DNA of 64,000 nt, from positions 1,517,501-1,581,500 of the forward strand of contig NC_008576.1 of assembly GCF_000014865.1 (NCBI RefSeq), read 5' to 3'. How positions within the stretch are numbered: the first letter of the stretch is position 1; each line of letters starts with the position of its first letter. Shown here in pieces: positions 43,533-53,111 of this stretch. The DNA is from Magnetococcus marinus MC-1 (GTDB taxonomy: Bacteria > Pseudomonadota > Magnetococcia > Magnetococcales > Magnetococcaceae). The position numbers and the translations under genes are program-made. The notes under the pieces were generated by a model. The model was given only the letters and a program-made list of their open reading frames with translations. It had not been told where the DNA came from and searched no databases.

Positions 43533-46500
43533 ATGGCGCGTACCCAGGAGGCTCTTGAATTCATCATCAGAGCTAATGATGATGAACTGCGTTCTGCGGT
43601 CTCACGTATGCAGAGCGACTTTCGTCAGGGTGTGCAGTCCATGGCCTCGGCTGCCCAGACCCAGGCGCAGCGTATCAATGGGGCACTGTCGGACATCGAT
43701 GGTTTTCGCAATCTGAAACGGCAGATCCGGGAGAGTGAAGATCAATGGCAGGCCGCCACCCGTGAGGTGGCCCGGCTTGCGGTGCAGATGCGGGAGACCG
43801 AAACCCCCACCCGTGCCATGACCCGCGCCTTTGAGCAGGCCAAGCGTAATGCCCGTGCTCTTAAGGATCAACTGGATGCCCAGCGGGAATCCCTGCATGG
43901 TCTGCGGGGTGATCTGCGTCAGGCTGGGGTGGATACCAGCCGTCTCAGTGAAAGCCAGGAGCGGCTCCAGCGGGATCTGCGTGCCTCCACCCGTGAGGTG
44001 CAGGCCCAGAGCCGGGTGAACCGCGCCTTTGCTGCTATTGGCGTGCGCTCCATGCGGGAGGTGGAGTCTGAGGTCCAGCGGCTGGAGAATGCCTATCGGG
44101 AGCTCTCCCGTTCAGGGCGGGTGTCTGCGGCAGATCTGAACCGCGCCCACCAACAGATGCAGAGCCGTGTCCGCACCCTGCGCGGTGAGATGAAAGGCTT
44201 GAATGGCACCATGGGCGGCATGGCCGGTACGGTGCGTCATCTGGTAGCGGCCTACGCAGGGTTTGAATCTATCCGAGCGGCCTCCGGCTTTATCAAGGAT
44301 TCCATCCTTACCTATGCCGCCTTTGATGACACCATGAGGCAGGTGGCAGCTACATCCGGTGCAACATCAGAAGAGCTCACCCTATTGACCGAGCTTGCCA
44401 AGGAGATGGGAGCCTCTACCCGATTTAGCGCCAGTCAGGCAGCGGGTGGTCTCAAAGCCATGTCCCTGGCGGGGCTCTCGGCATCCCAACAGCTGCAAGC
44501 CCTACCAAAAGTTCTGGAGTTGGCTGCAGCCGGTTCGGTAGACCTGGAAACCGCAGCAGGCATCGCCACCGCCTCTATGGCCCAGTTTGGGTTGCAGGCC
44601 CGTGATCTGGGCAATGTAAACGACATTCTGGTCACCGCCTTCACCAACTCCGCCACCAACATCCAGGATCTGGGATTGGCGCTGCAATATGCGGGACCGG
44701 TAGCCAAAGCTGCGGGTAACAGCTTTGAAGAGACCGCCACCGTGCTGGCCCTGCTGGCCAAGAACGGCTTCTCTGGGGAAAAAGCGGGTACCGCGCTGCG
44801 TAGCGCCTATGCCCGTCTGCTGGCCCCGGTGGATAAAGCCCAAGAGGCCATCAACCGTATGGGCCTTCAGACCCGTGATGCCACCGGCCAACTGCTGCCC
44901 ATGACGCAAGTGCTGCGCAACCTGAGGGCAAGCGGGGCCGATGCCGCCGACATGATCCAGATCTTCGGGGTGGAAGCGGCCCCTGCGCTGACTGCTGCCG
45001 TAGGCATGTCCTCCCAGGCCTTTGAGGCGTTGGTGGCCAAGTTTAATGAGGTAGGCGGTGTTGCTGGCCGTGTGGCCACAGAGATGGAAGCAGGCATGGG
45101 CGGATCCATCCGCTCCCTGGAGTCCGCCTGGGAGGGGGTGAAGATTGCCGTTGGTGAGGCCATCGACAAGCACAGCAGCCTCAATTTTCAAGAGCTCACC
45201 GCCGCCATCAATGAAAACAAGGATGCCATTGTCGAACTGGCCCTGGCTGGTGTGGGTCTGGCCGCCATGTTGGGTCGTGTGGCTCTGATGGTGGGTGAGT
45301 TCATCCTGGCGTGGAAAGAGGTCATCGGCGTGCTGGGTGGGGCGTATCTGGCCATCAAAACCCTGCGCGTGGCCATGGCAGCACTCACAGCACTTCAGAC
45401 CGCTCAGTGGTTTCTAACCGTTACCCGTGCTGCCTCTGGCTTGGTAGCCGTGGTAGGCGCTCAGGGATTGGTTGGTGCATTGGCGCTGGCTCGCACCCGT
45501 CTGCTCTCCCTCATCTCAATCAATCTGGCCGGGTTCTTTATCCGGGGTGCTGCCGCTGTTGGAAGCCTGCTCGCCGTGCTCACAGGCCCTGTTGGGCTTA
45601 TAGCTGGGGCGACGGCGGCTGTGGGCGCACTAGGCTACATGGCTTACTCCTGGTTGAAAACCAAGGATGCCCAGGATGAGGCGGCGGCTTCGGGTCAGGC
45701 AGCCGTTGAAACTCAGCAGCAGTTGGCTGCCCGTTTGAAGCAGATCGGGCAGCAACTGGGGATCAACATTCCCGACATGGAGACCTTCAACCGTTTGCAA
45801 CGGGAAGGCACCATCATTGCCGACAAAAGCACCGGGGGTTGGCGACTGGCCGCAAAGGCCGCTTCCGATGCCATTCAAACCCAGAGGCGCGCGGCCCAAG
45901 AAGCCGCCAACCAGCTTTCAAATCTTACCCGCCAGCGGACATCTGCCCAGCGCAAACTGGCGGATCTTGAACGACAACTGGCCGAAGAGCAGAAGCGACA
46001 AGCCCGAGAGGTTCTCACCGAGAAGATCCGCACCGCTGAACAGTCGGTCCAGGCCACCGAACGCGCCTTGCAACAGAGCTTAGAAGCCGAGAAACGTTTG
46101 GCCAGCCAGATCCAGGGGATCGAAGAGAAAAAGCGTAACGCCCGCATGTCCACTGAGGACAAGGTGCGGTCGCTCCTTGAACGCAACATGTCTGATCGGG
46201 AGAAAGAGACCTCCCGTGCAGCGGCAGCCTCTCAAAAGCTGGCAGAAGCCCAACGCCTCCTCTCTCAGACCACGCTTTCGGAGCGGGATATCAAATGGGC
46301 CGAATCTTTGGCCCGTGGGGCCCAGGATGCTTTTTCCAGTTTGAATGATACCTCCACCGCTATTCGGGGCGTACAGGACGCCGGGGATGTACTGGATCAA
46401 CTTTATCAACGCCAGGAGGAGAGTGCGCGAAAGGCTCTGTCCAAGCAGAAAGATCAGACCACATCTCTTACCGAGCAGTTGGAAACAGCACGTGGCCAGG

Positions 46501-47084
46501 TGGATCTGCTCAAACAGGCTATGGAAGCCCTTCCTGACCGGGTCACCAAATCAGTCGAGCTTCAAGCCCAGGTTGAGCAAGCCCAATCAGCACTCTCAGC
46601 CATCGAAAAACAGATGGCGGCACTGAAGGATAAAACCGTCACCGTCACGGTGAAAACGATAGAGGCCAAGCAGTCAGGCGGCATGATCGGCCTGCAACGG
46701 GGTGGCCGTCTTCCTGGCTATGGGGGTGGCGATCGTATTCATGCCTTGCTTGAAGCCGGTGAGATCGTGATCCGCAAAGAGCGCTCCAGGATCTTCAAGG
46801 ATTTGCTGCTGACCATCAACTCCGCCCCCATGGAGACCGTGAAGCGTATCCTGCCCAACCTGCCCAGGTTTCAAACCGGGGGGATGGTGGGGTTGCCGGA
46901 GATACCAGCGCTTCCTCAGCTCTCCTTTGCAGGGGCCGGTGGTTCTGGACAGCCCCCAGTAGAGGGGATCGTTCAGCTTGATCTGACCATGAACGGCAAG
47001 CCAGCCGCCTCCATCACCAGCCCCCGCCAGCAGGTTCGGCAACTGGTAGATGCGCTCAAAGAGCTCCAACGCGGTACCTTTTAG
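43533..47084 (+). CDS. Tail tape measure protein
   Basis: 1,183 residues. N-terminal coiled coils (30-240), the conserved tape-measure core (about 250-530: SGFIKDSILTYAAFDDTMRQ, ATSGATSEELTLLTELAKEM, STRFSASQAAGGLKAM), hydrophobic segments near 560-720, then long coiled coils and a Gly-rich C-terminus with GGRLPGYGGGDRIHALLEAG. Its length predicts a tail of roughly 150-180 nm at about 0.15 nm per residue (rule of thumb). Confidence 0.95.
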   Translation: MARTQEALEFIIRANDDELRSAVSRMQSDFRQGVQSMASAAQTQAQRINGALSDIDGFRNLKRQIRESEDQWQAATREVARLAVQMRETETPTRAMTRAFEQAKRNARALKDQLDAQRESLHGLRGDLRQAGVDTSRLSESQERLQRDLRASTREVQAQSRVNRAFAAIGVRSMREVESEVQRLENAYRELSRSGRVSAADLNRAHQQMQSRVRTLRGEMKGLNGTMGGMAGTVRHLVAAYAGFESIRAASGFIKDSILTYAAFDDTMRQVAATSGATSEELTLLTELAKEMGASTRFSASQAAGGLKAMSLAGLSASQQLQALPKVLELAAAGSVDLETAAGIATASMAQFGLQARDLGNVNDILVTAFTNSATNIQDLGLALQYAGPVAKAAGNSFEETATVLALLAKNGFSGEKAGTALRSAYARLLAPVDKAQEAINRMGLQTRDATGQLLPMTQVLRNLRASGADAADMIQIFGVEAAPALTAAVGMSSQAFEALVAKFNEVGGVAGRVATEMEAGMGGSIRSLESAWEGVKIAVGEAIDKHSSLNFQELTAAINENKDAIVELALAGVGLAAMLGRVALMVGEFILAWKEVIGVLGGAYLAIKTLRVAMAALTALQTAQWFLTVTRAASGLVAVVGAQGLVGALALARTRLLSLISINLAGFFIRGAAAVGSLLAVLTGPVGLIAGATAAVGALGYMAYSWLKTKDAQDEAAASGQAAVETQQQLAARLKQIGQQLGINIPDMETFNRLQREGTIIADKSTGGWRLAAKAASDAIQTQRRAAQEAANQLSNLTRQRTSAQRKLADLERQLAEEQKRQAREVLTEKIRTAEQSVQATERALQQSLEAEKRLASQIQGIEEKKRNARMSTEDKVRSLLERNMSDREKETSRAAAASQKLAEAQRLLSQTTLSERDIKWAESLARGAQDAFSSLNDTSTAIRGVQDAGDVLDQLYQRQEESARKALSKQKDQTTSLTEQLETARGQVDLLKQAMEALPDRVTKSVELQAQVEQAQSALSAIEKQMAALKDKTVTVTVKTIEAKQSGGMIGLQRGGRLPGYGGGDRIHALLEAGEIVIRKERSRIFKDLLLTINSAPMETVKRILPNLPRFQTGGMVGLPEIPALPQLSFAGAGGSGQPPVEGIVQLDLTMNGKPAASITSPRQQVRQLVDALKELQRGTF

Positions 47085-47093
47085 ATAAATCTC

Positions 47094-47459
47094 ATGAAAC
47101 AGCTCGGTGATTTGATTCTCCCTGAGTCGATCCAGTGGATCGACCGTCGGGCGTGGTCTCCTGTGGCCATGGAGACAGCCCGCACCCTGGGGGGCACCCC
47201 TGTGCTCTGGTCCCAACCCCTGATCAAAGGCAGACCCATCACCCTGGAGGCCGCAGATGGGGTCACCTGGCTGGATGAATCCACCGTGATGGCCATTGAG
47301 GCCATGGCCGCCCAGTCCGGGGCGGTGTTCCTGCTTATCTGGGGGGCAGAGAGCTATCAGGTGATGTTTCGCCATCACGAACCACCGGCCATCCAGTTCC
47401 AACCCCTCTGGCCGCACCATGATCTCTACACCGGTACCATCAAACTCTTTGAGGTGTAA
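47094..47459 (+). CDS. Tail protein, unknown
   Basis: 121 residues. IQWIDRRAWSPVAMETARTL start and a VTWLDESTVMAIEAMAAQ middle; first gene after the tape measure, where lambda has M. No clear ribosome site. Possibly the distal tail/gpM position equivalent. Confidence 0.65.
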   Translation: MKQLGDLILPESIQWIDRRAWSPVAMETARTLGGTPVLWSQPLIKGRPITLEAADGVTWLDESTVMAIEAMAAQSGAVFLLIWGAESYQVMFRHHEPPAIQFQPLWPHHDLYTGTIKLFEV

Positions 47460-47464
47460 GCACA

Positions 47465-48499
47465 ATGCCCATACAAACGTCAGAACTACGTTTTTACAAA
47501 TCCACCACCGTCAGTGACACCTCCAGCAATGGGGGCCGCATCTCCGCCAGTGAGATCGCCGATGGGGTGAAGAACAATGTCTGGCCCGACGTGCCACAAG
47601 GGGAACGACTGGCCGGATCCACCAAATACCGCAAGGTGTTCTTCAAAGTCGCCAACGATGCTGATATCAAGCTGATTGACCCGCGCATCTATGTGGAGAC
47701 AGCCACCCCAGGGGATGACCGCATTCTGATCTTTCCTGGTACCCAAACCGATACCCAGGGGATGCTCACCGGATCAGAGCGGCTCTATGGGGCAGGAACG
47801 CTGGATGCTAACACCTTCATCGGGGCCACCAGTATCGATGTCAACACCGAGTCTGCCACCGATGCCATCTTCCAGGATGGAGATCTGATCCGCATCTCCG
47901 ATCAGGACAATGTGGATGATGCCTCCGGTAACGTCGAGTTTATCCGACTGGCCAGCAGTGGTGGGGTGACCTGGAATGGGGATAAAGCCACGCTGACCTT
48001 TGAGGCCGGACAGAGCTTGCAGAGCGCCTATGCCTCCAGCAATACCCGCGTTGCTTCAGTCATTGAGCCCGAGGATATCGAGGCGACCTGGGGTAGCTGG
48101 ACCGGATCCACCGTTGCGGGTACATACGACGGATCCGGTCCAACGACAGCTCCCACCAATATTATACCGATTCTAGATTCAATCGGCAGCATTGAACAGA
48201 CCTGGACCCTGACCTTCAGCGATGCCAACAGCTTTAGCTGCGTGGGGGATACACTTGGTAGTGTGGGCAGCGGCTCCATCTCTGGGGGTGATTTTGCCCC
48301 CAATAACGCTGACTTTAGCCGTCCCTATTTCACCCTGCCTGTGGCGGGTTGGGGCGGGGCTTGGTCCAGTGGGGAAACCATCACTTTCAAAACCCATCCC
48401 GCAGCCGTGCCCATCTGGTGGAAACGTATTGTACCCGCCGGGGCCAATAGTCTCTCAGCGGATAAGGTGGTCGTCGCCATTACAGGTGAGAGTGCTTGA
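47465..48499 (+). CDS. Tail structural protein, unknown
   Basis: 344 residues, beta-rich and acidic, no Cys but one. Includes SGTKYR-like KVFFKVANDADIKLIDPRIY and a Ser/Gly-rich centre. I have seen similar proteins in alphaproteobacterial phages but no named family. GAGGTG precedes the ATG. Confidence 0.65.
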   Translation: MPIQTSELRFYKSTTVSDTSSNGGRISASEIADGVKNNVWPDVPQGERLAGSTKYRKVFFKVANDADIKLIDPRIYVETATPGDDRILIFPGTQTDTQGMLTGSERLYGAGTLDANTFIGATSIDVNTESATDAIFQDGDLIRISDQDNVDDASGNVEFIRLASSGGVTWNGDKATLTFEAGQSLQSAYASSNTRVASVIEPEDIEATWGSWTGSTVAGTYDGSGPTTAPTNIIPILDSIGSIEQTWTLTFSDANSFSCVGDTLGSVGSGSISGGDFAPNNADFSRPYFTLPVAGWGGAWSSGETITFKTHPAAVPIWWKRIVPAGANSLSADKVVVAITGESA

Positions 48500-49473
48500 T
48501 GAGCGAGATCTCAACCAGCCTGACCATCCACTTTTCAGCAGCCGAGCTGGATGAGCCCTTTGAACTGGTGGTCAACGATGATGACCAAGGGGGCTCGGCA
48601 CCAGTGCAGGTGGCTTTCAGTCGTCTAACCTCGGGTGTCTGTGGTTGGGGGCGTATCTGCTATAGCATGAGTCAGATCACGCCCCTTGAGGTGATAGAGC
48701 CCGGCAAAAAGCGCGTAAAGCTCTACTGCTCCAAGCGCGTGGCGGCCACCGCCCGGCTCATCATCAGCGGCGGTGAGGCGCGTCTGATCGGGCGTCGCTC
48801 CGAAACGGTGGTGGAAACCATCACCTGGTCCAAAGAGCATACCAAGCAGCTGCGCTGGCTCTATGACCACCCGGTGTTGGAGATCATTGAGCAGACCTCC
48901 TTTCGCAACAAGCAGGGGGATCTGGTCACACCACCCCGTTATGACCGCCAAAGGGGCGCATTTCATGCCTCCCAAGAGGTGATCGGGGCTCTGGTGGTGC
49001 GCTACACCGTAGGTTTTTCCCTCTATGAAATCATCTATGGCAATGGAGAGGAGAGCGTCTCAGCCGCCCAGTTCGTGGAGATGCAGAATGCCTGGCAATC
49101 CGGCAACGTGGAATCGGCAGAGATCCCCCCTGTACGCATCATTGCCCTGTCCGACTGGCATGCCACCCAGGCCTCCTTCCCCCGTAAGTTTTGGCCCTCC
49201 GGAGCCCCCAGCGTCAGCCTGCGCCAGGCTTCTCCCTCGGGTAGTAGCGATAAGGACGAACCCGCAGAGGAAGAGGAGCCCAGCAGCGAGGGGTTCTACC
49301 AGGAGGTTCCAGGGACCCGTCAAACGGTATTGGAGAAGATCTATCACCCGGATGATCCCGAGCAGTTTATTGAGGTGAAAAAGACCCTCTATCTGGAAGC
49401 GCGGGATACGGTCACCGGGAAGGCCCTCAAAATCAGGTTTCTCAACCATGCCGCCTCAACCACCAGCGCTTGA
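48496..49473 (+). CDS. Tail protein, unknown
   Basis: 325 residues; ATGA overlap with the gene before, and 26-bp overlap with the next. N-terminal beta region (LTIHFSAAELDEPFELVVND), middle IIEQTSFRNKQGDLVTPP, and an acidic linker (SDKDEPAEEEEPSSE) near 255. Probably tail tip. Not recognised. Confidence 0.62.
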   Translation: MMSEISTSLTIHFSAAELDEPFELVVNDDDQGGSAPVQVAFSRLTSGVCGWGRICYSMSQITPLEVIEPGKKRVKLYCSKRVAATARLIISGGEARLIGRRSETVVETITWSKEHTKQLRWLYDHPVLEIIEQTSFRNKQGDLVTPPRYDRQRGAFHASQEVIGALVVRYTVGFSLYEIIYGNGEESVSAAQFVEMQNAWQSGNVESAEIPPVRIIALSDWHATQASFPRKFWPSGAPSVSLRQASPSGSSDKDEPAEEEEPSSEGFYQEVPGTRQTVLEKIYHPDDPEQFIEVKKTLYLEARDTVTGKALKIRFLNHAASTTSA

Positions 49474-49969
49474 TTTGGGCTTTCTGGATGAGATCTCCAG
49501 CTATCGATGGGTCACGGCTAACGCCTGCATCACCATCATTGACGAATCCTCCCCCTACGCAGGGATGCAGCCTCAAACATTCAACGAAGATCTGATCCTG
49601 TTGAGACATGCGCTATCAACCTCCAATGCCCAGGTAGGGTGTATGGAGTTGAAGTTCAGACCTTCATCCCTATTGATCCCTGTTGGGGCCGAGTTTCCCC
49701 AGGAGGTGCATCGGTTGATCCGCGAAAGGCCAACGCTGGAGGATTGGGAGGCGTTGCTACAGAGCATGACACCCAGCTCTAAGCGGGTGGTGATCTCCTG
49801 TGATGCCTCAGGATCTACCAATGGATTTGGCGATGTCCGGATCCGTGATGGCCTGTCGGCATGGATGGCCCAGCTGGAAAACAGGGGGGTGACGGTGATC
49901 ACCCGTGAATACCGTGGTGAGCGGTGGTTGCTCCAGCTCATCGAAGATATGTCAGCCTTGACCGCATAA
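49448..49969 (+). CDS. Tail-region protein with VWA-like DxSGS motif
   Basis: 173 residues. RVVISCDASGSTNGFGDVRI near 112-131 has the Asp-x-Ser-Gly-Ser order of a von Willebrand A metal site, followed by an amphipathic helix (RDGLSAWMAQLENRGVTVIT) as in VWA folds. The N-terminal part is unlike a complete VWA domain. Overlaps the previous gene by 26 bp. Confidence 0.58.
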   Translation: MPPQPPALDLGFLDEISSYRWVTANACITIIDESSPYAGMQPQTFNEDLILLRHALSTSNAQVGCMELKFRPSSLLIPVGAEFPQEVHRLIRERPTLEDWEALLQSMTPSSKRVVISCDASGSTNGFGDVRIRDGLSAWMAQLENRGVTVITREYRGERWLLQLIEDMSALTA

Positions 49970-49980
49970 AGGAGAGTCTT

Positions 49981-50367
49981 ATGGCCCTGCGTTTTAACGA
50001 TACCCTGCGCAACTCCCTGATGAACAATCTGAGGAGCTACATCGATGGGATCTGTTTTGTCTATCCGGGAACACGCCCGCCCAACCCTGATTTCCCCACA
50101 TCGGAGCTGCCCCTGGTGCGTTTTACGCTGCAGTATAACAGCGCCACCGACGGAATGATCAGCTTGAGCAACGCACCGGTAGCCAGTGAGGTGGAAGCGA
50201 CGGGCACCGCTACCTGGTTTCGGCTGGAGGATGGCAACTACAAGATTGATGGGGATGTGTCTGTCGAGGGGGGCAGTGGTGATGCCATCCTGGATAATGT
50301 GGGGCTGACCGCTGGGGAGATGGTAACCCTCAAGCAGATGGACTTCTCCATTCCCAACCCTGCCTGA
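49981..50367 (+). CDS. Tail-region protein, unknown
   Basis: 128 residues after AAAGGAGAG. Short helical start (TLRNSLMNNLRSYIDGI), then beta strands (LVRFTLQYNSATDGM, TATWFRLEDGNYKIDG). Could be a small tail-tip or receptor-side domain. No family recognised. Confidence 0.62.
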   Translation: MALRFNDTLRNSLMNNLRSYIDGICFVYPGTRPPNPDFPTSELPLVRFTLQYNSATDGMISLSNAPVASEVEATGTATWFRLEDGNYKIDGDVSVEGGSGDAILDNVGLTAGEMVTLKQMDFSIPNPA

Positions 50368-50370
50368 TCC

Positions 50371-51507
50371 ATGCCCCTCTCTGCTGCTATCCAGTGCCCG
50401 TGGTCCATCCTTCAAGAAAGCGCACTTGGTGCGCCCTATGGTTTGACCTTGGGCCGATCCCTCTCGACATCCTGGTCTATCCAGGTTTCCCGTGGGATAG
50501 GGGGCTGGTCACCGTTGCTACTGTCCCGGCAGCTTGCAGCTTCCTTCGATTATCTACCCCCATCGTTTTCGCTCAACACCCAACTGCCCATTGCCCTGAC
50601 AGCCGATCTAAACCGGGCCAGGCGCTTTACGCTTGGGCATGAGCTTAAGCTCGCCTTGAGCAGCCGCCTCAGTGCCAGGGTGCAGGATGCCCGGGCAAGT
50701 TTCACACTCCCCATAGAGAGCACCACACGCCTTCAGGCTGATGCCTATGGCATGCGCTGTTCGGCGGCGTTGGAGTTTTCCCTCACGGCCCGTGCCGAGC
50801 ATGGCAGCCGGGACATCTCCATCACCGGCGAGATCCCCCTCTCCCTCAGCGGCACCATCACGGCAGCGCGACATACAGCCCGGGCCTCTGGCGTTATTAC
50901 CGTTGAATCCCCCGCCATTCTCCTTACCGCCCAAAGTAGCACTCTGCAAGCTGCACCGGCACTTCCCATCCAGTTGCAGGGGCATATCTCCTTTGCCCCC
51001 AAATCCAGGCAGGTGACCACTCCTTATGCCATACGCTTTCCCGTTACGCGTCATTTGGCCGCAGGATATCGGTGTGGAGCATTCATCGAACAACACCTGG
51101 AAGCTTCGTGGGGCATTCAGGTTACGGGCTCATGTCGCACGCCCTGGGCGCTGGGTGAATTTGTTTGGCCGCACTCTCTTACCGCTTCGTGGAAGGTTCA
51201 GGTTGGGCGGGGGCTGGAGGCCCGTTACGGTGCTCCCGTTGATCGTGCGCTTTCGGCTCCCTACCAGGATGCTCTCCTCACGACACTACAGGCGGGCTAT
51301 GCGCTGATGGGTCCGGTGCAGCAAAGTTTGGCTTGCCAATGGTCTGCTACCCAGCCGGTGCATGCATCTCTCACAACGGGCTATCAACTCCAAGCGCGGG
51401 ACTCTGCTCATAGGGCTCTGACCGCATGGTGGGATCTGCTGGCGGACCAGCCTCCCGTACTGACCTCCTCGGGTGTCCGAGCTATTCACTTTGGATTGCC
51501 GTTATGA
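50371..51507 (+). CDS. Repeat-containing tail protein
   Basis: 378 residues, almost without acids, built of short repeats ending in a W-x-(I/V)-Q-V or similar pattern: LSTSWSIQV, LEASWGIQV, LTASWKVQV, then a denser run LEARYGAPV, LSAPYQDAL, LQAGYALMG, LACQWSATQ, LTTGYQLQA, LTAWWDLLA. Probably a beta-repeat fibre or tip spike. ATGA overlap with the hub gene. Confidence 0.7.
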   Translation: MPLSAAIQCPWSILQESALGAPYGLTLGRSLSTSWSIQVSRGIGGWSPLLLSRQLAASFDYLPPSFSLNTQLPIALTADLNRARRFTLGHELKLALSSRLSARVQDARASFTLPIESTTRLQADAYGMRCSAALEFSLTARAEHGSRDISITGEIPLSLSGTITAARHTARASGVITVESPAILLTAQSSTLQAAPALPIQLQGHISFAPKSRQVTTPYAIRFPVTRHLAAGYRCGAFIEQHLEASWGIQVTGSCRTPWALGEFVWPHSLTASWKVQVGRGLEARYGAPVDRALSAPYQDALLTTLQAGYALMGPVQQSLACQWSATQPVHASLTTGYQLQARDSAHRALTAWWDLLADQPPVLTSSGVRAIHFGLPL

Positions 51508-52880
51508 GCGTGATCTCCGCATCCCTGGCCATTGCTGAGGGTGATTATGCATGGACCGGCACCATGGAGCTGGCGGATCCCGCCTCCTTCCAACGTATCC
51601 AGATCGATGATCCGGTAACCCTGGAACTGGGTGGTGAGATCTTCCAGATGCTGGTGGATAACAAGACCCTCTCCCGTGATGGGGTAAGTAGGCCCCGATT
51701 GGTGGTATCGCTGATCAGCCCCACGGCCTGCTTTGCTACTCCCAGAGCAACCCCCATGGAACGGATATGGAATAGTCCCGTTTCCGCCCGTGCGGCCGCA
51801 GAAGAAGCCGTCGAGGAATCCATCCAGTGGGATCTGCTGGATTGGACCATTCCCGGCGGGCGGCTGGCGGTTTATGATGCTGCGCCTCTTGATGTGGTGC
51901 GTACCATTGCAGAAGCGGCCGGTGGTGTGGTGGAGACTACACCCGGTGGCGAACTGCGTGTGCGGCACCGTTTTCCCGTTTCTGTGCCCCAATGGGTCAG
52001 CACCACACCAGATCACATCCTCACCGACGCCACTGACAACCTCTCCTGCAGAGAGTCCCACCGCGCCCGCTATCGCGTAAACCGAGTGATGGTGAGGGGG
52101 TGGTTGCCCAGTAGTGGTCATCTATCGGCAGAGGTGGATCGACGCGTGGATGGGCTGAACCAGGGACGCACCACTTTTCATTCTGGAGGATCTGCCCATC
52201 TGCTTTTGAACCACGGCCCAGAGACCACCATTCAGGCTGTTTCAGCATCTACCGGCTCACTGCTTCCCAATGCGGATCAATCCTACACCATCAGTGAAGA
52301 TCTCATGTTTGATGGGTCCAATAGCGCCACGCTCTCCCAACCCGCACAGTCCATCCAATCGGTGATTTGGTTGGGCAATGATCTGGGTGCTCTGACACTG
52401 GCTGCAGACGGTATAACCGTGACGGCTGCTAACAGTGGCGTGGCCATTGTCCGGGTGACTTTCACCGTGCGTTCAAGGTCCTGGAATCTATCAGCCCCAG
52501 AATCGGTTGCTGGGCTGGACTCATTCCCGGTGCAGGTGCGCATCACCGGCCAGTCTGGTGATCAGGTGGGGGATGGCGAGATCGTCTGCCAGCGCGGCGA
52601 TGGTGCACACCCTGGTGAAGATATCTCCGATCCGCTTCTGGCCACTACCGAAGTCAAACTAACCCGTGGCCGAGCTGAGATTGATGCGGGGGAGGACTTG
52701 CAAGAGGTAGCTCTCACCTGTGTTCACCGTCCCGAGATCATGCCTGGGCAGATCATTGAGGTCCACGACGCCCTCATGGGCCGCTCCTGGCGGGGGAAGG
52801 TGACTGGTGTGCACCATGAGGCCGTTGGCCCCCGTACCATCACATCTTTGGAGGTGGCCCGTGTCGCAACCCGTTCATGA
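51504..52880 (+). CDS. Tail tip/baseplate hub-like protein
   Basis: 458 residues. N-terminal RIQIDDPVTLELGGEIFQML and a central PLDVVRTIAEAAGGVVETTP segment, plus the C-terminal PGQIIEVHDALMGRSWRGKV with an OB-like look, recall the hub/gpD family of tail-tip proteins. A beta-sandwich insertion lies at about 240-370. Moderate certainty. Confidence 0.62.
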   Translation: MSVISASLAIAEGDYAWTGTMELADPASFQRIQIDDPVTLELGGEIFQMLVDNKTLSRDGVSRPRLVVSLISPTACFATPRATPMERIWNSPVSARAAAEEAVEESIQWDLLDWTIPGGRLAVYDAAPLDVVRTIAEAAGGVVETTPGGELRVRHRFPVSVPQWVSTTPDHILTDATDNLSCRESHRARYRVNRVMVRGWLPSSGHLSAEVDRRVDGLNQGRTTFHSGGSAHLLLNHGPETTIQAVSASTGSLLPNADQSYTISEDLMFDGSNSATLSQPAQSIQSVIWLGNDLGALTLAADGITVTAANSGVAIVRVTFTVRSRSWNLSAPESVAGLDSFPVQVRITGQSGDQVGDGEIVCQRGDGAHPGEDISDPLLATTEVKLTRGRAEIDAGEDLQEVALTCVHRPEIMPGQIIEVHDALMGRSWRGKVTGVHHEAVGPRTITSLEVARVATRS

Positions 52881-53082
52881 CCTGCAACGTATCATACCGA
52901 CTCAGCGTCAGTTTAGAGGAAGGGTTGTGGCAATCACTTCAGACTTCGTACGCATAGCAACGCCCAATGGAATAATTGAAATTCAAGACGCTAGACTTGG
53001 AATAGGTGATCAGGTTAACATCATCGGCCAGGAAGTCAGAAGACACGAGAAGTCAACGAAGAACGTCACCCATACAGTCTAA
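52861..53082 (+). CDS. Small protein at the end of the tail operon
   Basis: 73 residues from GTG 52861, overlapping the hub gene. Centre FRGRVVAITSDFVRIATPNG then GIGDQVNIIGQEV is a small beta-barrel pattern like OB/SH3 folds. Possibly a tail-tip plug. Last phage-like gene before the R-M cassette. Confidence 0.55.
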   Translation: MSQPVHDLQRIIPTQRQFRGRVVAITSDFVRIATPNGIIEIQDARLGIGDQVNIIGQEVRRHEKSTKNVTHTV

Positions 53083-53111
53083 ATGCGTCATCAGAACAGG
53101 TGCACAACATC

